A DNA stretch of 64,000 nucleotides from Apostichopus parvimensis. Lineage: Eukaryota; Echinodermata; Holothuroidea; Aspidochirotida; Stichopodidae. The translations under genes and the position numbers were made by a program. The stretch covers positions 7,423 to 71,422 of the forward strand of contig KN886704.1 of assembly GCA_000934455.1 (NCBI GenBank). The letters run 5' to 3'. The notes under the pieces are model-generated. The model worked only from the letters and a program-made list of their open reading frames with translations, was not told the DNA's origin and ran no database searches. How positions within the stretch are numbered: position 1 is the first letter of the stretch; every line of letters begins with the position of its first letter. Below are positions 48,801 to 58,459 of this stretch, piece after piece.

Positions 48801-49059
48801 AGGCTTACAATCAACGCAAGACTGTTATATCTTTTAACGAGACTTGCAAATAAGTTTACTTAATAAAATCATCCAAAACTACCTTTGAGTTAATCAAGTT
48901 AATTTTAACATGTGGAATAATATGTTCTTAACTGCAATACTACAGTTAACTGTTAAATTGAAAAATTGAAAAACTTGTTACTGAATTTGCCTTTTACAGA
49001 ACCAACGGAGCGCGAAGGAGATGACAGATGAAGAATATGCTGATTTCACAAGTCGTTAA
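36766..49059 (+). CDS. Membrane-anchored Ig-NACHT receptor (NLR-like)
   Basis: The sixteen exons are 36766-36814, 37141-37464, 38673-39317, 39822-40160, 40768-40875, 41024-41070, 41286-41313, 41717-43239, 44035-44210, 44698-44774, 46023-46075, 46701-46820, 47335-47537, 47872-47948, 48320-48378 and 49000-49059. Every phase agrees, for 1295 residues. The order is signal peptide (1-17), four Ig-like domains (about 17-452, seven N-x-S/T sites), membrane helix (463-488, PTVVLIVTILAPVIIVTIAV), basic stop-transfer (RRKPRK), NACHT (514-1021; Walker A GEPGYGKST at 592-600, Walker B LFVLLDGYDEYPD at 668-680, sensor TTRS), LRR-like modules (1022-1276), tail ending EEYADFTSR. Usual NLRs are cytosolic; here ligand binding outside and NTPase-driven assembly inside are inferred. 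The tail tyrosine may bind SH2 proteins. It has no death-fold domain. Confidence 0.9.
36853..36876 (+). repeat. (AC)n microsatellite
   Basis: About twelve AC units in the first intron of the Ig-NACHT gene. Length polymorphism is likely. Confidence 0.95.
37141..37464 (+). CDS. Ig-NACHT exon 2, Ig domain 1
   Basis: Acceptor TTCACACAG, donor GTAATA, symmetric phase 1, 108 residues. It shows the strand-B cysteine (TVQCAF), the core tryptophan (IQWYD) and a V-set-like NGSLIINNVT strand. The expected second core cysteine is absent (FSVSIAAS where Y-x-C is usual), so the canonical disulphide is lost or replaced, perhaps by the cysteine in NTMCAPL. Confidence 0.87.
37560..38640. other. Ig-NACHT intron 2, nothing else seen
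   Basis: AT-rich intron. GGAGGATC followed by AAATACAAAC recurs at about 38399 and 38460, a small direct repeat. Confidence 0.5.
38673..39317 (+). CDS. Ig-NACHT exon 3, Ig domains 2 and 3
   Basis: Acceptor TATACACAG, donor GTGAGT, symmetric phase 1, 215 residues. Domain 2 has SINCVVD, LAWYQ and VFVCKVE; domain 3 has MTLSCND, VIWKR and the canonical HHAGLYICLSS. Two Ig domains in one exon suggest that an intron was lost or that the pair duplicated as a unit. Confidence 0.92.
39822..40160 (+). CDS. Ig-NACHT exon 4, Ig domain 4
   Basis: Acceptor CCCCGTGCAG, donor GTTAGT, symmetric phase 1, 113 residues. NITCSVLG, VELMWKS and ISLECLVVG give both core cysteines and the tryptophan. GCTLPQSC adds a likely extra disulphide. 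Confidence 0.9.
40768..40875 (+). CDS. Ig-NACHT exon 5, membrane helix
   Basis: Acceptor TTTAACAG, donor GTATGA, symmetric phase 1. A short juxtamembrane stalk (EESSDSKKEVP) leads to a 22-25 residue hydrophobic helix ending LLVLFK. This exon turns the protein into a type I membrane protein. Confidence 0.9.
41024..41070 (+). CDS. Ig-NACHT exon 6, basic juxtamembrane
   Basis: VVRRKPRKQEGHNAEE, after CCATTAG and before GTGAGA; phase 1 in and 0 out. The cluster of basic residues fixes the cytoplasmic side. Confidence 0.82.
41286..41313 (+). CDS. Ig-NACHT exon 7, 28-nt microexon
   Basis: AAPMFNLQN after TTTTTCAG and before GTGAGC, phase 0 in and phase 1 out. It is needed to bring the phase from 0 to the phase-1 start of the NACHT exon, which supports it despite its size. 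Confidence 0.75.
41717..43239 (+). CDS. Ig-NACHT exon 8, NACHT domain
   Basis: Acceptor TTATGCAG, donor GTGAAT, 508 residues, phase 1 in and 0 out. The N-terminal linker (FIKEIKTSYEVLYDAVQPIP) is typical of invertebrate NACHT proteins. P-loop GEPGYGKST, Walker B LFVLLDGYDEYPD, sensor TTRS and a winged-helix/superhelical region (RFYHKLFCEWYAAHYIA, DPFDLQYVYRFACGL) follow in the usual order. ATP binding and self-assembly are the family role. The catalytic residues look intact. Confidence 0.96.
43260..44034. other. Ig-NACHT intron 8
   Basis: AT-rich; no exon, repeat or RNA feature recognised. Confidence 0.5.
44035..44210 (+). CDS. Ig-NACHT exon 9, first LRR-like module
   Basis: FDKASFVLKSGIMLPKLLTV and on to QQLKELS, acceptor GTGACCAG, donor GTGAGT, phase 0 in and phase 2 out. 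The acceptor tract is weak, and the start was chosen because it is the AG that keeps the incoming phase and an open frame. Confidence 0.72.
44698..44774 (+). CDS. Ig-NACHT exon 10, LRR-like
   Basis: Joined to exon 9 it gives LKELSFDGCLLPIPFPVDTI, an LRR-like strand with the L-x-x-L-x-F-x-x-C-x-L pattern. It is 77 nt, phase 2 in and 1 out, exactly as exon 14. Confidence 0.85.
44790..46010. other. Ig-NACHT intron 10
   Basis: AT-rich. A frame at 45244-45504 contains DDCSNVLCNVIVNC but has no usable splice context (see rejected items). Confidence 0.45.
46023..46075 (+). CDS. Ig-NACHT exon 11
   Basis: VTWRRYGYRLNLHSGDWK, acceptor CCTTTATTAG, donor GTGAGT, phase 1 in and 0 out. It parallels exon 15 (VSWNPKQQYYNLNVNSGRWF). 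Confidence 0.8.
46701..46820 (+). CDS. Ig-NACHT exon 12
   Basis: Forty codons, VDDPSTVSRLCSEMIEIRNE and on, after TCTACACAAG and before GTAAGT, phase 0 at both ends. It looks helical and may be a capping or spacer segment between the two modules. Confidence 0.82.
47335..47537 (+). CDS. Ig-NACHT exon 13, second LRR-like module
   Basis: ISISDLWLINSFRKTDGGYI and on to SKQIKELV, acceptor CCTTGCAG, donor GTAAGT, phase 0 in and 2 out. It parallels exon 9: both end in KEL plus a split codon. Confidence 0.87.
47872..47948 (+). CDS. Ig-NACHT exon 14, LRR-like
   Basis: KELVFYRCLVPRFISPESIP across the junction, against KELSFDGCLLPIPFPVDTIP in the first module. It is 77 nt with the same phases as exon 10, so the pair arose by duplication. 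Confidence 0.87.
48116..48136 (+). repeat. (AT)n microsatellite
   Basis: About ten AT units in an Ig-NACHT intron. Confidence 0.9.
48320..48378 (+). CDS. Ig-NACHT exon 15
   Basis: VSWNPKQQYYNLNVNSGRWF, acceptor TAATTGTAG, donor GTACGT, phase 1 in and 0 out. It is the second-module counterpart of exon 11. Confidence 0.8.
49000..49059 (+). CDS. Ig-NACHT last exon, tyrosine tail
   Basis: NQRSAKEMTDEEYADFTSR then TAA, acceptor CCTTTTACAG. EEYADF has acidic residues before a tyrosine and a hydrophobic residue at +3, the form of a tyrosine kinase substrate and SH2 or YxxF sorting site. Confidence 0.85.
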   Translation, partial: NQRSAKEMTDEEYADFTSR

Positions 49060-49256
49060 TAGTTTTGTTTTCCAATAACACATTATTTGAGCAGAGTTTA
49101 GACGTACGAACTGTTAAATGTACCAATCATGGTATCGTGTTTACTGTCTTGATGCTAGGCACAACAATCCTTACAGATGTCAAAAAATTGTGTTAAAATA
49201 CCTCTCATATTGCTGATTGAATTTATGGAAATTTATGGCAGCAGAGTAAGTGTGTT

Positions 49257-49455
49257 ATTAAAGAGTATGTGAGGGCGTCTGTCGAAATAATTGATCAACG
49301 TTGCTTTATTAACTCGCACTTTTCAGTATACCGTCACTCTTCGTTTACCATCTTTAGTATGTTTATAGACCCTTACGCTTCTCACACTTTCAATGAACTA
49401 AACTCTATCGTGAGGTTTGAGCCTCGTTCGCCACAGATCTGAGCAAGCCAATAAA
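49257..49455 (+). terminator. Candidate Ig-NACHT poly(A) signals
   Basis: ATTAAA at 49257-49262 with a GT-rich stretch downstream, and AATAAA at 49450-49455. Either would give a 3' UTR of 200-400 bases. Confidence 0.35.
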
Positions 49456-49459
49456 AGGA

Positions 49460-50160
49460 CGTAAAACTGAGTGGTTTAAGATGCCATGACCATAATCCAT
49501 TTATATAGTTCAGCCACTGGGTTTGCTTAATTTCTGCTTCTTCTCGTTTCCATTATGCTGTGATAAGTATTAGTCGAAATTAGTAAGTTCAAATGGCGAT
49601 GAAAGAAATTGTGTTCTTTAACCTAATTTTTTTTCTCTTTTCATAATTCAACGTTGAGGATTCATTGACTCCTTATCACCCAGACCCTTATCATGTACAA
49701 GCTAAAAGATCCGTATAATCAGGCTGGTCGGTCAATGTGACTTTTACAAATTTCTTAGATTGAAGCATATTTCATTTCTTGTTAGTTAAGTAAGTGGCGA
49801 CTCATGTAGGGTTCCCTCAATATAGAATGTTCAGAATAAGATAGTTAAATACTTGAGGCGGTATATTAATAACAAAGAAGAGCAGTAGTTTCACATTTTA
49901 CAACTGCATAGCTGATCAAGAGTCAGTAAAAAGCAGACTGTTGTAACCGTCATTTTCCTATGATGTTACCAGGACCAGGTATTGAACAAGAAGCGAAACT
50001 AAATTGAAAGGACAACGCTTGTAGTACAAAACTTGAAATCACCAATGTCTGACGTGAACATTGATAGTAGTAGAAATATTGCTATTTTATCTAGTTTACC
50101 TTACTAGAGAGCTACATGTTCTTATTTTGTCTATAAAACTATTTGGGGTATTTAAAAGCT
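49460..50160. other. Intergenic, nothing recognised
   Basis: AT-rich; leads into the tandem duplication. Confidence 0.5.
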
Positions 50161-52012
50161 ATTCTAATGACTTGGTGTTAACTGTTAAAACATGATACTC
50201 TCATTTGTGAAATTTAAGGATTTTCCGTCAAAATTAATTGATGTACTGTGACACATACATTATTTATCATTCAGGATACTTTCAGCCGTCATTAGGATTA
50301 GCATCTTTGCATTAAAATGTACTTTTAGTTTGTTCAGAAAGTATAAAACCAAACAAAATTTCAATTAGAAACTACTTGATGATATAACACCACCTAACTT
50401 GAGCTTCAGATCATAATTAACAAAAGGATTGTACTACAGTAGTGCGTATTCCACGAACTTTTTTCTCACCTCTAAATTCTGACAGTCAAGTTGTTATGCC
50501 TATAGGAACTAGAATCTCAAAAACATGAATGTTTATTGGAGTTTCAAGAATATTTCGGAAATAAAAGTGGAGGGTACGACTCGCACCGAAACAAATTTTC
50601 TCTTCTATTAATTAACTGACTATATAAATCTCTTTTGCAATAATAACTGTTTGTTCACACGTATTCATCTACTCTGTCATTCAAAGTCCAGTTTGCAATT
50701 CTTTATTATTATTGTAGAAAGATAGGAGCAGAAGCACCCACGGTCTGAAACGCAGGAATTATGTATATGGGTGCACCTTCCAAAATACACTTGACTGAAT
50801 AGTGCTGTTGATAATTTAATACAGTTAAATCTTACAGTTAGAATTACCAAAACAGCAGGTATGAAGCAATCACATATCTGTATAGAGTACATTCCTTAGG
50901 GTTCCTTAATGAATTAATAACTTGATAAACGGTTACATTTATTAATTCAAAAAGTTTTTTTCAGATCTTCTTCCTATATGATCATACGTAACCGATTACT
51001 CAAACGATTGTTTAGTTTAAATCAGTAAAACCCCTTTTGTTTTAGACCTTAAAATGGACTCACAAGTAATTTTTTTTACTGCCCATACATACTTTTTGTT
51101 TTGCTGTGTGGTTGCGATTCCTTTAATTGCTTGAGAAATAGAGAAAAAGGAGGGAGGGCGCATGGGAAACTAGAGATAGCCTAATTGATTTGATACACGA
51201 TTTTTTATAACATGTCGGCGGTGCCATCTGGTAACGCAACCTAATAAATGCGTGCCATGTAAGTTTACCAAGAGCTTTGTGTTGTTTGTGTTGAACATTG
51301 TACTACGCAATTCCATTCACTGGTCTCAAAAAACGTAATAAGTCCCTCTATCCCTCACCTCCCCTATTAGTCCGGCTTCCCTTAGTTTATTTTGTTGCCC
51401 TCTCATGCTTGTTTGTATAAAGCTATCAACTTCAAACAAACTGCAATAAGAATTAACCTCTGTACTGTATACATAACAAGATAGGGTTTCAATTTTACTT
51501 TAAAGCTAGACCTGAAGGGTTGGCAAGGCATGTGAATATCATATTTAAATATTTACATTTGGATATCAAACGTGAATTATTGATGAGGTACACGATAAGA
51601 GCTGTTATATATTTCTACCAGAAAATGGATAGAACGCTAATAGCATAAACATGATCATCCGTGATCACGATAGAGCTTAAAGAGGTTATGAAATAAAAAA
51701 ATAATTCTTTATCATCGTATTTTGTACACTCGTAGCTTTCCAATGATACCCAATTTGTGTCAAACGAAGATTGCATTCTCGTGGAATAAACGATCAAAAA
51801 TTCGAGGGTAATAAAAACTTTCTAAAAATTGTTGTATTTACGGTAACGCGGCGTGACGTCAGTCGAGGAACTCAGCTCACTTCCGAGACGCTATGTTTAC
51901 ATTCATAAACGTCTGAGAACACACACCATTACACTGTTGCAGTGCTCCGTAGTAATTGAGATTTGGTGTTTGGAGTTTGTTTTTACGTAAATTTATCTCG
52001 TAAATGTTAAAA

Positions 52013-52111
52013 ATGCCGAGCCGATATGTGGTATCAGGTTGCTCCACCACAAGTAAAGACGGATTTCTACTGCAAGCTTTTCCAAAAGATGACAGAAATC
52101 GAAGAATTTGA
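52013..52111 (+). pseudogene. THAP-domain start inside the transposon
   Basis: MPSRYVVSGCSTTSKDGF leads to AFPKDDRNRRI and a TGA at 52109-52111. THAP domains begin MP-x-R-C-x-x-x-GCSN...F-PKD...RR-x-W. Here the first zinc cysteine is tyrosine, and the stop sits where the near-invariant tryptophan is expected; TRLAQN continues in frame after it. So the DNA-binding domain is cut at about 32 of 80-90 residues. An in-frame ATG at 52004 is an alternative start. Confidence 0.75.
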
Positions 52112-52609
52112 ACACGACTCGCTCAAAACACTACACATACACAACGTTACGAGTGCCTGTAGGCCTATACTGTTGCCAAATTACTTGTTATGACCATAGC
52201 CTAGGCCTCCTTGATACAGCAATTGACGATTTTTTTATGGTTAACTTATATTTCGCACAAATTTTAAAGCCAGTTGGTTTAAGAACAATCAATACTAGAT
52301 CTGCAAGTTTTCTTTTGTGGTAAAACTGGCGTTGTGTTGTGATTTTACGTAACAGTTGGATGATACAATTACACGGGCTAGCCTAAGTTATACAACGTCT
52401 ATTGGTTAGGTCTAGACCCCATGTTACTACTACTAGTACTATAGGGTTGCAATGTACAGAATGTCACATTTTCCTTGCACTGTAAGACACAAAATTCTAG
52501 AAGCTTCGCTACGGAGTTAAGTAGCAGGATCATCGACATTCGATAATTTAAATCATATGATGGTCTTAAAAACGGTGGTTTTGTTTATGCTCAACCGACC
52601 AGTTTCGGT

Positions 52610-52847
52610 TCAGGGTCGTCCAACCGTTCTGCTCGGGGACTTCGATCGGCAGCGACGCGTCTCGGCCACCGGGATCGTTTTACAATTCTTCTGCAAGGGG
52701 CTCAATTGATAGGGAAAAACACCGATATTATCTTCATCACCCTCGAAAACTATTTCCTCCTCTTCTTCCTCAAGAAAATAATTTTCGTCAAAGCTTACGA
52801 ATGTCCTGAGAGATTTCCTCGGAATCGGAAGATTCGGGAGAAGACAT
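52610..52847 (-). pseudogene. Acidic minus-strand frame inside the transposon
   Basis: From ATG at 52847, MSSPESSDSEEISQDI; in a frame shifted by one it goes on as FDENYFLEEEEEEIVFEGDE, then GVFPYQLSPLQ and a basic end (RCRSKSPSRTVGRP), stop at 52610-52612. The acidic start plus PYQ-x-x-P recalls the N-terminus of invertebrate P2X7-C-terminus-like proteins, which carry a zinc domain further on; that domain is absent. The family call is weak. It lies tail to tail with the THAP frame. Confidence 0.35.
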
Positions 52848-54284
52848 TTTCAATTGATGAGAAGAGTGTTGTGGTTACATGTAGTAAACTGTGTAACGCC
52901 GTATCGGTAAACAGCGGGGAGTCGGCTTTGGCTGAAATGGTTCCTCTGATGACGTCAGATGAACTGCGGTGGGCAGCTTTGCTTTTTTTTACGAGTGGCA
53001 GCTCGAGAGGTCTCTGGGGAATACTTTGACAGCGAATTTCTGGCGTTTGAAGCCGTATTTACGGAAAGTTGTGCATGGATGGTGTTGTAGTAATGTAGAT
53101 AAACCATTCTAAGACATGAAAATTTTTCATTTCATAACCTCTTTAACAAAATGTGCTAATTATGTTCAAAGTAAAAACCATGATTTGAACACATAGTTCT
53201 GTGCCGTTATTTTGAAAAAGGAGTTACAACATAGCGGTGTAAACATACCATGACACAAAATTAATTGCAGTGATAACCTAAACGTTTACCTCCGTTTTCT
53301 GTCAGATTATGGCAAAATGATAGGAACATTATTTAAGACCGTGTCGACATAACTCGAAAATGTCGCAAGAAGTGTTTTGAGTTGTAAAAGCACAAGGTAT
53401 GAGGTATTGACATGTAGTTCATCAACAACCGTTAAGACGTTACTAACTAATTCAAAGTAGGAGACACTAAAGAATCGTCGCGGCCAATATTTGCAGAAGA
53501 CACAAATGACACACCAGTAGCTGAATTGGACCCTTAACTTGTTCTTCCTTATGACGAAGGCCATCTTTTAACTATCTTGACTCCTTCAACCCTTTGCCAC
53601 TTCCAAAGCTCGACAACAAGCACAACGCATATAATCCGAACTAATCCTTTTCGGAATCTGAGCTAGATTCAAAGTATACCAAGAAACAGAGTTTGTCGGC
53701 GACAAATATTCCAGCTATGTCCTTTTAGCAAACTTCTTATTATCTGAACCAAAACAGAGTGGAGGGTACTTTGTTTGGGTATTGTCTGTACGCTAAGCAT
53801 ACTATGTGGGCATATCACCGAATATGGTTAACATTACGTGTACATGTTCTGCGTGCAGTGGTACAGTATCCCCTCATGGGCTTGATCAGACGCTATGTTG
53901 TTTTTCTACATCACTGCATTAAACTATCACATGCTTATGTGAGTTTGGTACTCGATCACATCTTCACTTTGATATTATGTAGCAGTTTGCAAAGTTAGCA
54001 CCCCATCATTTATAATAAGGTCTCTTTATAGTTCCTAAAAAGCGTTATCATATTATATGTTCTACGTGAGTGTAGCTGTAACAATTTGCTCAATATAAAT
54101 ACATGCTGGAACACGGTGTCGCTTATTATGACTGTATAAGTGTTATTAGATTTCAGTACTATCCGAATATACTCCCCTCTAATGTATAAATCATAACCAG
54201 TAATGATTGTTACTCACCTTATATAAATGAGTCACGGTGAATAAATAACAAATCAGTTCAAATCAGATATGAAATAACACTTCA

Positions 54285-54565
54285 CGCAGAATATCTCTTG
54301 AGCAAACTACATGTTATCTGAACAAAAGAAGAATGGTATGAGCTTGCTGTATGAACACGTTTTTCTTTCAACGCTGAGCATAGTACGTTAACATAGTGCC
54401 AAATTTGGTTAACATTGCTTGTAAATGATCATCGAGCAGTTGTACAAGCCTTTTTACGTCACCGTGGCATTTTTTTTCGTACAACACCGTGTTAAATTAT
54501 AAATAAAGTTAAGTTCGGTGTAAGTTTGGTACTATATCATATATTTGACTATAACAATATGAAAG
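54285..54565 (+). repeat. Third partial copy at the duplication junction
   Basis: TTGAGCAAACTACATGTTAT, GCTGAGCATAGTA, GGTTAACATTGCTTGTAAAT and GTTTGGTACTATATCA match 53720-53975 and 56855-57100. It sits between copy 1 and copy 2, so the unit seems to have duplicated more than once or by unequal exchange. Confidence 0.75.
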
Positions 54566-54574
54566 CGATTCTAT

Positions 54575-57395
54575 GAATTGATGTTAACTGTTAATTTATA
54601 GCACCCTCATTTGTGAAATTAAAAGGCTATCGGTCAACATTTTGAACTCACAGGCATGCACGGCCTGTGACATTTTGGTATCGATTGGGAGAAATTATCT
54701 CGCCAGGTGTGTTAAAATATATCCATTAACTTATTGTTCTCATTATGGTACAGACAGAGTACAGTTTACTGGGAATGGCTTCAATTGTGAAGATTTGAGC
54801 TTGTTCTAACCGCGTATCGGCATATTAATACCTGCAGTTCTTCCTATTATAATGAATTGATGTACTGCAAAAAATTCATTATGTATCATTCGGATTAGCT
54901 TCCTTGCAGTTAAATATACTCTTAGTTTGTTCAGAAAGTATAAAACCCAATACAATTATAACTATAAATTACTTCAGAGCATGATTTACAAGAGAATTGT
55001 ACTTCAGTAGTAGGTATTCCACAAAAAAATTCTCACTTGTAATTTCTCACGGTCAGTTTTAATGCCTATAAGGAACTGGAAATCCCAAATACAGGAATGT
55101 TTACTGCAGTTTCAATTTATGTAAGATTAGTTCAATGATAAAAGTTGCGTATACCACTCTTACCGAACAAACTATTTCTCTTCTTTTAAGTTACCGACTA
55201 TATAAATCTCTTTGGTATACCATTGTTTGTTCACACGTATTCATCTACTCTGCCATTCAAACATTCAAAGTTCAGTTTGTACTTCTTTATTATGATTGTA
55301 GAAAGATAGGAGCAGTAACACAGACGATTTCAGTCTCAGGAATTTTTGTTTCCACCCTTACTTTTCAAGGTACACTTGACTCAATTGTTCTGATGGATAA
55401 CTTAATCATCAGTTAGATCCTTGGGATTACCAAAACAGCTGTCATGTACCAAACAATCACATGTCTGTATAGTGCCACTAAATACATCTCTTAATGATTC
55501 CGTAATGAGTTATTAATCTGATTAACTGCTATATGTACTAATCCAAAAAATTCGTTAAATTCCCTTCTTTATTTAAGTTATACGTTTACTAACACGGAAA
55601 TGGAACGAGTATTTAGTTTATATCAGTAATTCCCTATTTTGTTTGAGGCTTAAAGTATACTTGTTTGCTGTCCCTACTTTTCGTATTTCTGTTTGGTTGT
55701 GGTTCATTGAATATTATGTTTTATCTTACTATGTTTGAGAAAAAGAGGAGGGGGTGGCAGGGGAAACCAGCGACAGCATAGCGATTTGCTGCATGCCTGT
55801 TATGACATGTTGGGGTACATATGCCATCTAATACTGTACCATAAAACAAGCCTGTCCTGTGCGTTCAATAAGAGCATTGCTTTGCTTGTGCTTGACAGTG
55901 CACTTCAGTATTCCATTTTCTGGTCTCCAAGAACGTAATAAGCACCATGCATCGAACTCCTACCCCATCAGTCCGGCTTCCCATGGTTCGATTTTTGCCC
56001 TCTCATGCATGTCTATATAAAGCTATCAACTTCAAACAAACAGCGATAAGAATTAACCTCTGTACTGTATACATCACAAGATCGGGTTTCAGTTTTACTT
56101 TAAAGGCAGACCTCGAGGGTTGGCAGGCATGTAAATATATATTTATAGCTATTGAACTATTGATGAGTTAGATGATAAGATTTGTATTAAATTTTTAACA
56201 GAAAATGGTTAGAACGACAAAGGCATTAACATTATTATCTATGATCATGATAGGGCTTAATGCGATAATGCTAAATATGTTCAAAGGTAAAACATGATTT
56301 GAACACATAGTTTTATGCCGTTATATTGAAGACATGGTCACAGCATATCGGCGTAAGCATATCACAACACAGCACTAATTGCATTGATAACTTAGAACGT
56401 TTACCTCCGTTTTCTGTCGGAGTATGGCAAACTGATAGAAAATTTGTTTAAGGCATGCTTTGTTAACATAGCTCGAAAATGTCGTAACAAGTGTGTTGAG
56501 TTGTTAATCGCAAAAAGGTATGGGTATTGATATATAGTTCCTCAACAACCTATAAGACAGTACTCACTAATTCAATCAAGTATGAGAGAATAAGGAATCG
56601 TCATGGCCGACATTTTCAACAGACTGGCTCTTCAAATGACACACCGGTATATAAATTAGACCCATTACTGGTTCTTCCTTATAACGAAGGCCATCTTTTA
56701 ACTAACTTGACTCCTTCAACCCTTTTACCACTTCCAAAGCTCGACTACAAGCACAACGCATGGAATCCGAACTAATCCTTTTCGGAATCTGAGCTAGATT
56801 CACAGGATACCAAGAAACAGTCCTTAGGCGACATATATCACACCTATGTCCTTTGAGCAAACTACATATTATATGAACAAAAGAAGAACTTGTTGTATGA
56901 ATTTTTTTACGCTGAGCATAGTATGTACGCATAGTACCGACTAGGGTTAACATTGCTTGTAAATATTCATCGCACCGCTTGAAAAGCATCTCCTCGTGAG
57001 CTTAATTTCTACTGAAACATATCATTGCACAGCACTGTGTTGATTATTGCAGGGTCGTGTAAAGTTTGGTACCCTATCATATATTTCACTAGGATAGTAT
57101 GTAAATTATTTGCACCATCGCTCAAAGTTAGTACCTCATCATCCGTACCAGTGTTCTCCTTAGCGTTCTACAAATGCGTTATCATCTGTTTTAGTTCTAC
57201 GTGTGTGTCCTACGTGGTGTATATGCTAAATATAAATGCATGCCGAAACGCGCTGTCACTTATGTTGACTTTCTCATTGTTTATCACATGTTTCGCATTG
57301 TCTAGCAAATACACATATACCCCCTCTAATTTAGAAATCGTCACCAATGAGCATTGTTACTCACCTTGCATAAATGAATCATGTTTAATAAATAC
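54575..57395 (+). repeat. Tandem duplication, copy 2 (empty site)
   Basis: Counterpart of 50160-54250 without the transposon. A 146-codon frame at 57025-57465 and an 82-codon frame at 56527-56775 lie in it. The second has an in-register but stop-bearing counterpart in copy 1 near 53530-53643, so no frame looks under selection. Confidence 0.85.
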
Positions 57396-57469
57396 GATCA
57401 GTTATAAAGTATCACGTCATATAAGATACTTCAGAAAGTTAAACCTATTTGTCAATGCTTTGTGAGAAT

Positions 57470-58322
57470 CTCATATGAAATTATTTGCCAAAACAATACC
57501 TTATAAATGTGTAGGTGGCAATTGTTTTCAATTGATTCTGTCTTTCGCTTTTTGAAGTACTGTCCTCGGTAATGCTAACCATTCTTCAAATTGTATGTAA
57601 ATTTAATGAGTGTCAGATCTGATTTTCTTTTTCTGTTGAGAAGAATGATAAGGACTTCAAGTGTTTTATTTGTGAGCTTTGAATGGACTTTGTTTCGATT
57701 GTTCTTTTAACAAAATGAAAATGAAAGTTATTACAGTTGACTCATTGTACAAAAAAAGTATTTTCCCACGATAGACAACGCTATTATAGATAATTCCGAA
57801 ATAAGACCGATGTAATAAGGTTTGATATTTCCTCACGATGAATTCCTGTTTGGTGTTTATAATGAAACATAATCATCGGTGTATCACGGTGCCTATTCTG
57901 ACACGGAACCCCGTAGTGAGGAGTTTGACATATCTGCGTAGTTTAATTACGATAACAGATGAACGGTTTATTGTAATAGTGTTGTTATGAAATATGTTGA
58001 AATAACTCAACATAACGTTTAAGATTAGTAAAGTAGGAACGTAGAGAATGATTTGGTATTCAATTGTGATAAGCTTAACACTATTGTATCGGTTATAAAC
58101 GTTCTAGACTGCATATTTGTAATTACTGATGTACTATGCGAACGACCTTGTATTAAAGTCGATGAGATACCTAGCTTAGTGTATAAACCAATACACTATA
58201 TCTGCTACCAAGGTACCATGACGAGGGTCCGTTTGGAAACTATTATATCTTGTGGCTGAAAATAAAAACATGATATAATAGCAAACATTTACCAATTTAG
58301 TTTATTTTCGTTTATTTCAATC
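57470..58322. other. Intergenic, nothing recognised
   Basis: AT-rich without supported features. Confidence 0.5.
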
Positions 58323-58377
58323 TCAATACATACATAAATACATACATACATAAATAAAAACATACATCAATACATAA
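58323..58377 (+). repeat. (CATA)n simple repeat
   Basis: CATACATA and CATAAATA units, slightly degenerate, just beyond the 3' end of the minus-strand LINE. Confidence 0.85.
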
Positions 58378-58459
58378 CGTACACAACATTGCGTATGTGA
58401 TCTTGCCAAGAAAGCTTTTTATATATTATAACCCCTTAAATCGTAGTAGAGTTATTATG

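Larger units (their letters stand above)
51681..53142. mobile_element. Kolobok-like DNA transposon, non-autonomous or decayed
   Basis: The ends are AGAGGTTATGAAAT and, inverted, ATTTCATAACCTCT, 14 bp perfect. TTAA flanks both sides (51677-51680 and 53143-53146), while the paralogous site in copy 2 (near 56258) has one TTAA and no insert. Inside are the start of a THAP domain on the plus strand and an acidic frame on the minus strand. THAP plus TTAA target duplication is the known signature of the Kolobok superfamily; piggyBac shares TTAA but not THAP. At 1462 bp no full transposase fits. Confidence 0.85.
50160..54250 (+). repeat. Tandem duplication, copy 1 (with transposon inside)
   Basis: Matches 54575-57395 along its length apart from a 1.47-kb insertion. 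Landmarks are TAGTTTGTTCAGAAAGTATA at 50326 and 54923, GTTCACACGTATTCATCTAC at 50653 and 55229, TTTACCTCCGTTTTCTGTC at 53285 and 56400, TGTTACTCACCTT at 54208 and 57355. The offset is about 4.58 kb before the insertion and 3.12-3.15 kb after. By-eye identity is roughly 80%. No conserved coding frame is evident. Confidence 0.85.

Noticed and set aside
52706-53029. 107-codon plus-strand frame inside the transposon
   Set aside because: It is antisense to the better acidic minus-strand frame and has no THAP or transposase motif.
57025-57465. 146-codon plus-strand frame
   Set aside because: It lies in the non-coding tandem duplication, has no splice or domain features, is hydrophobic and cysteine-rich by composition, and is not open in copy 1.
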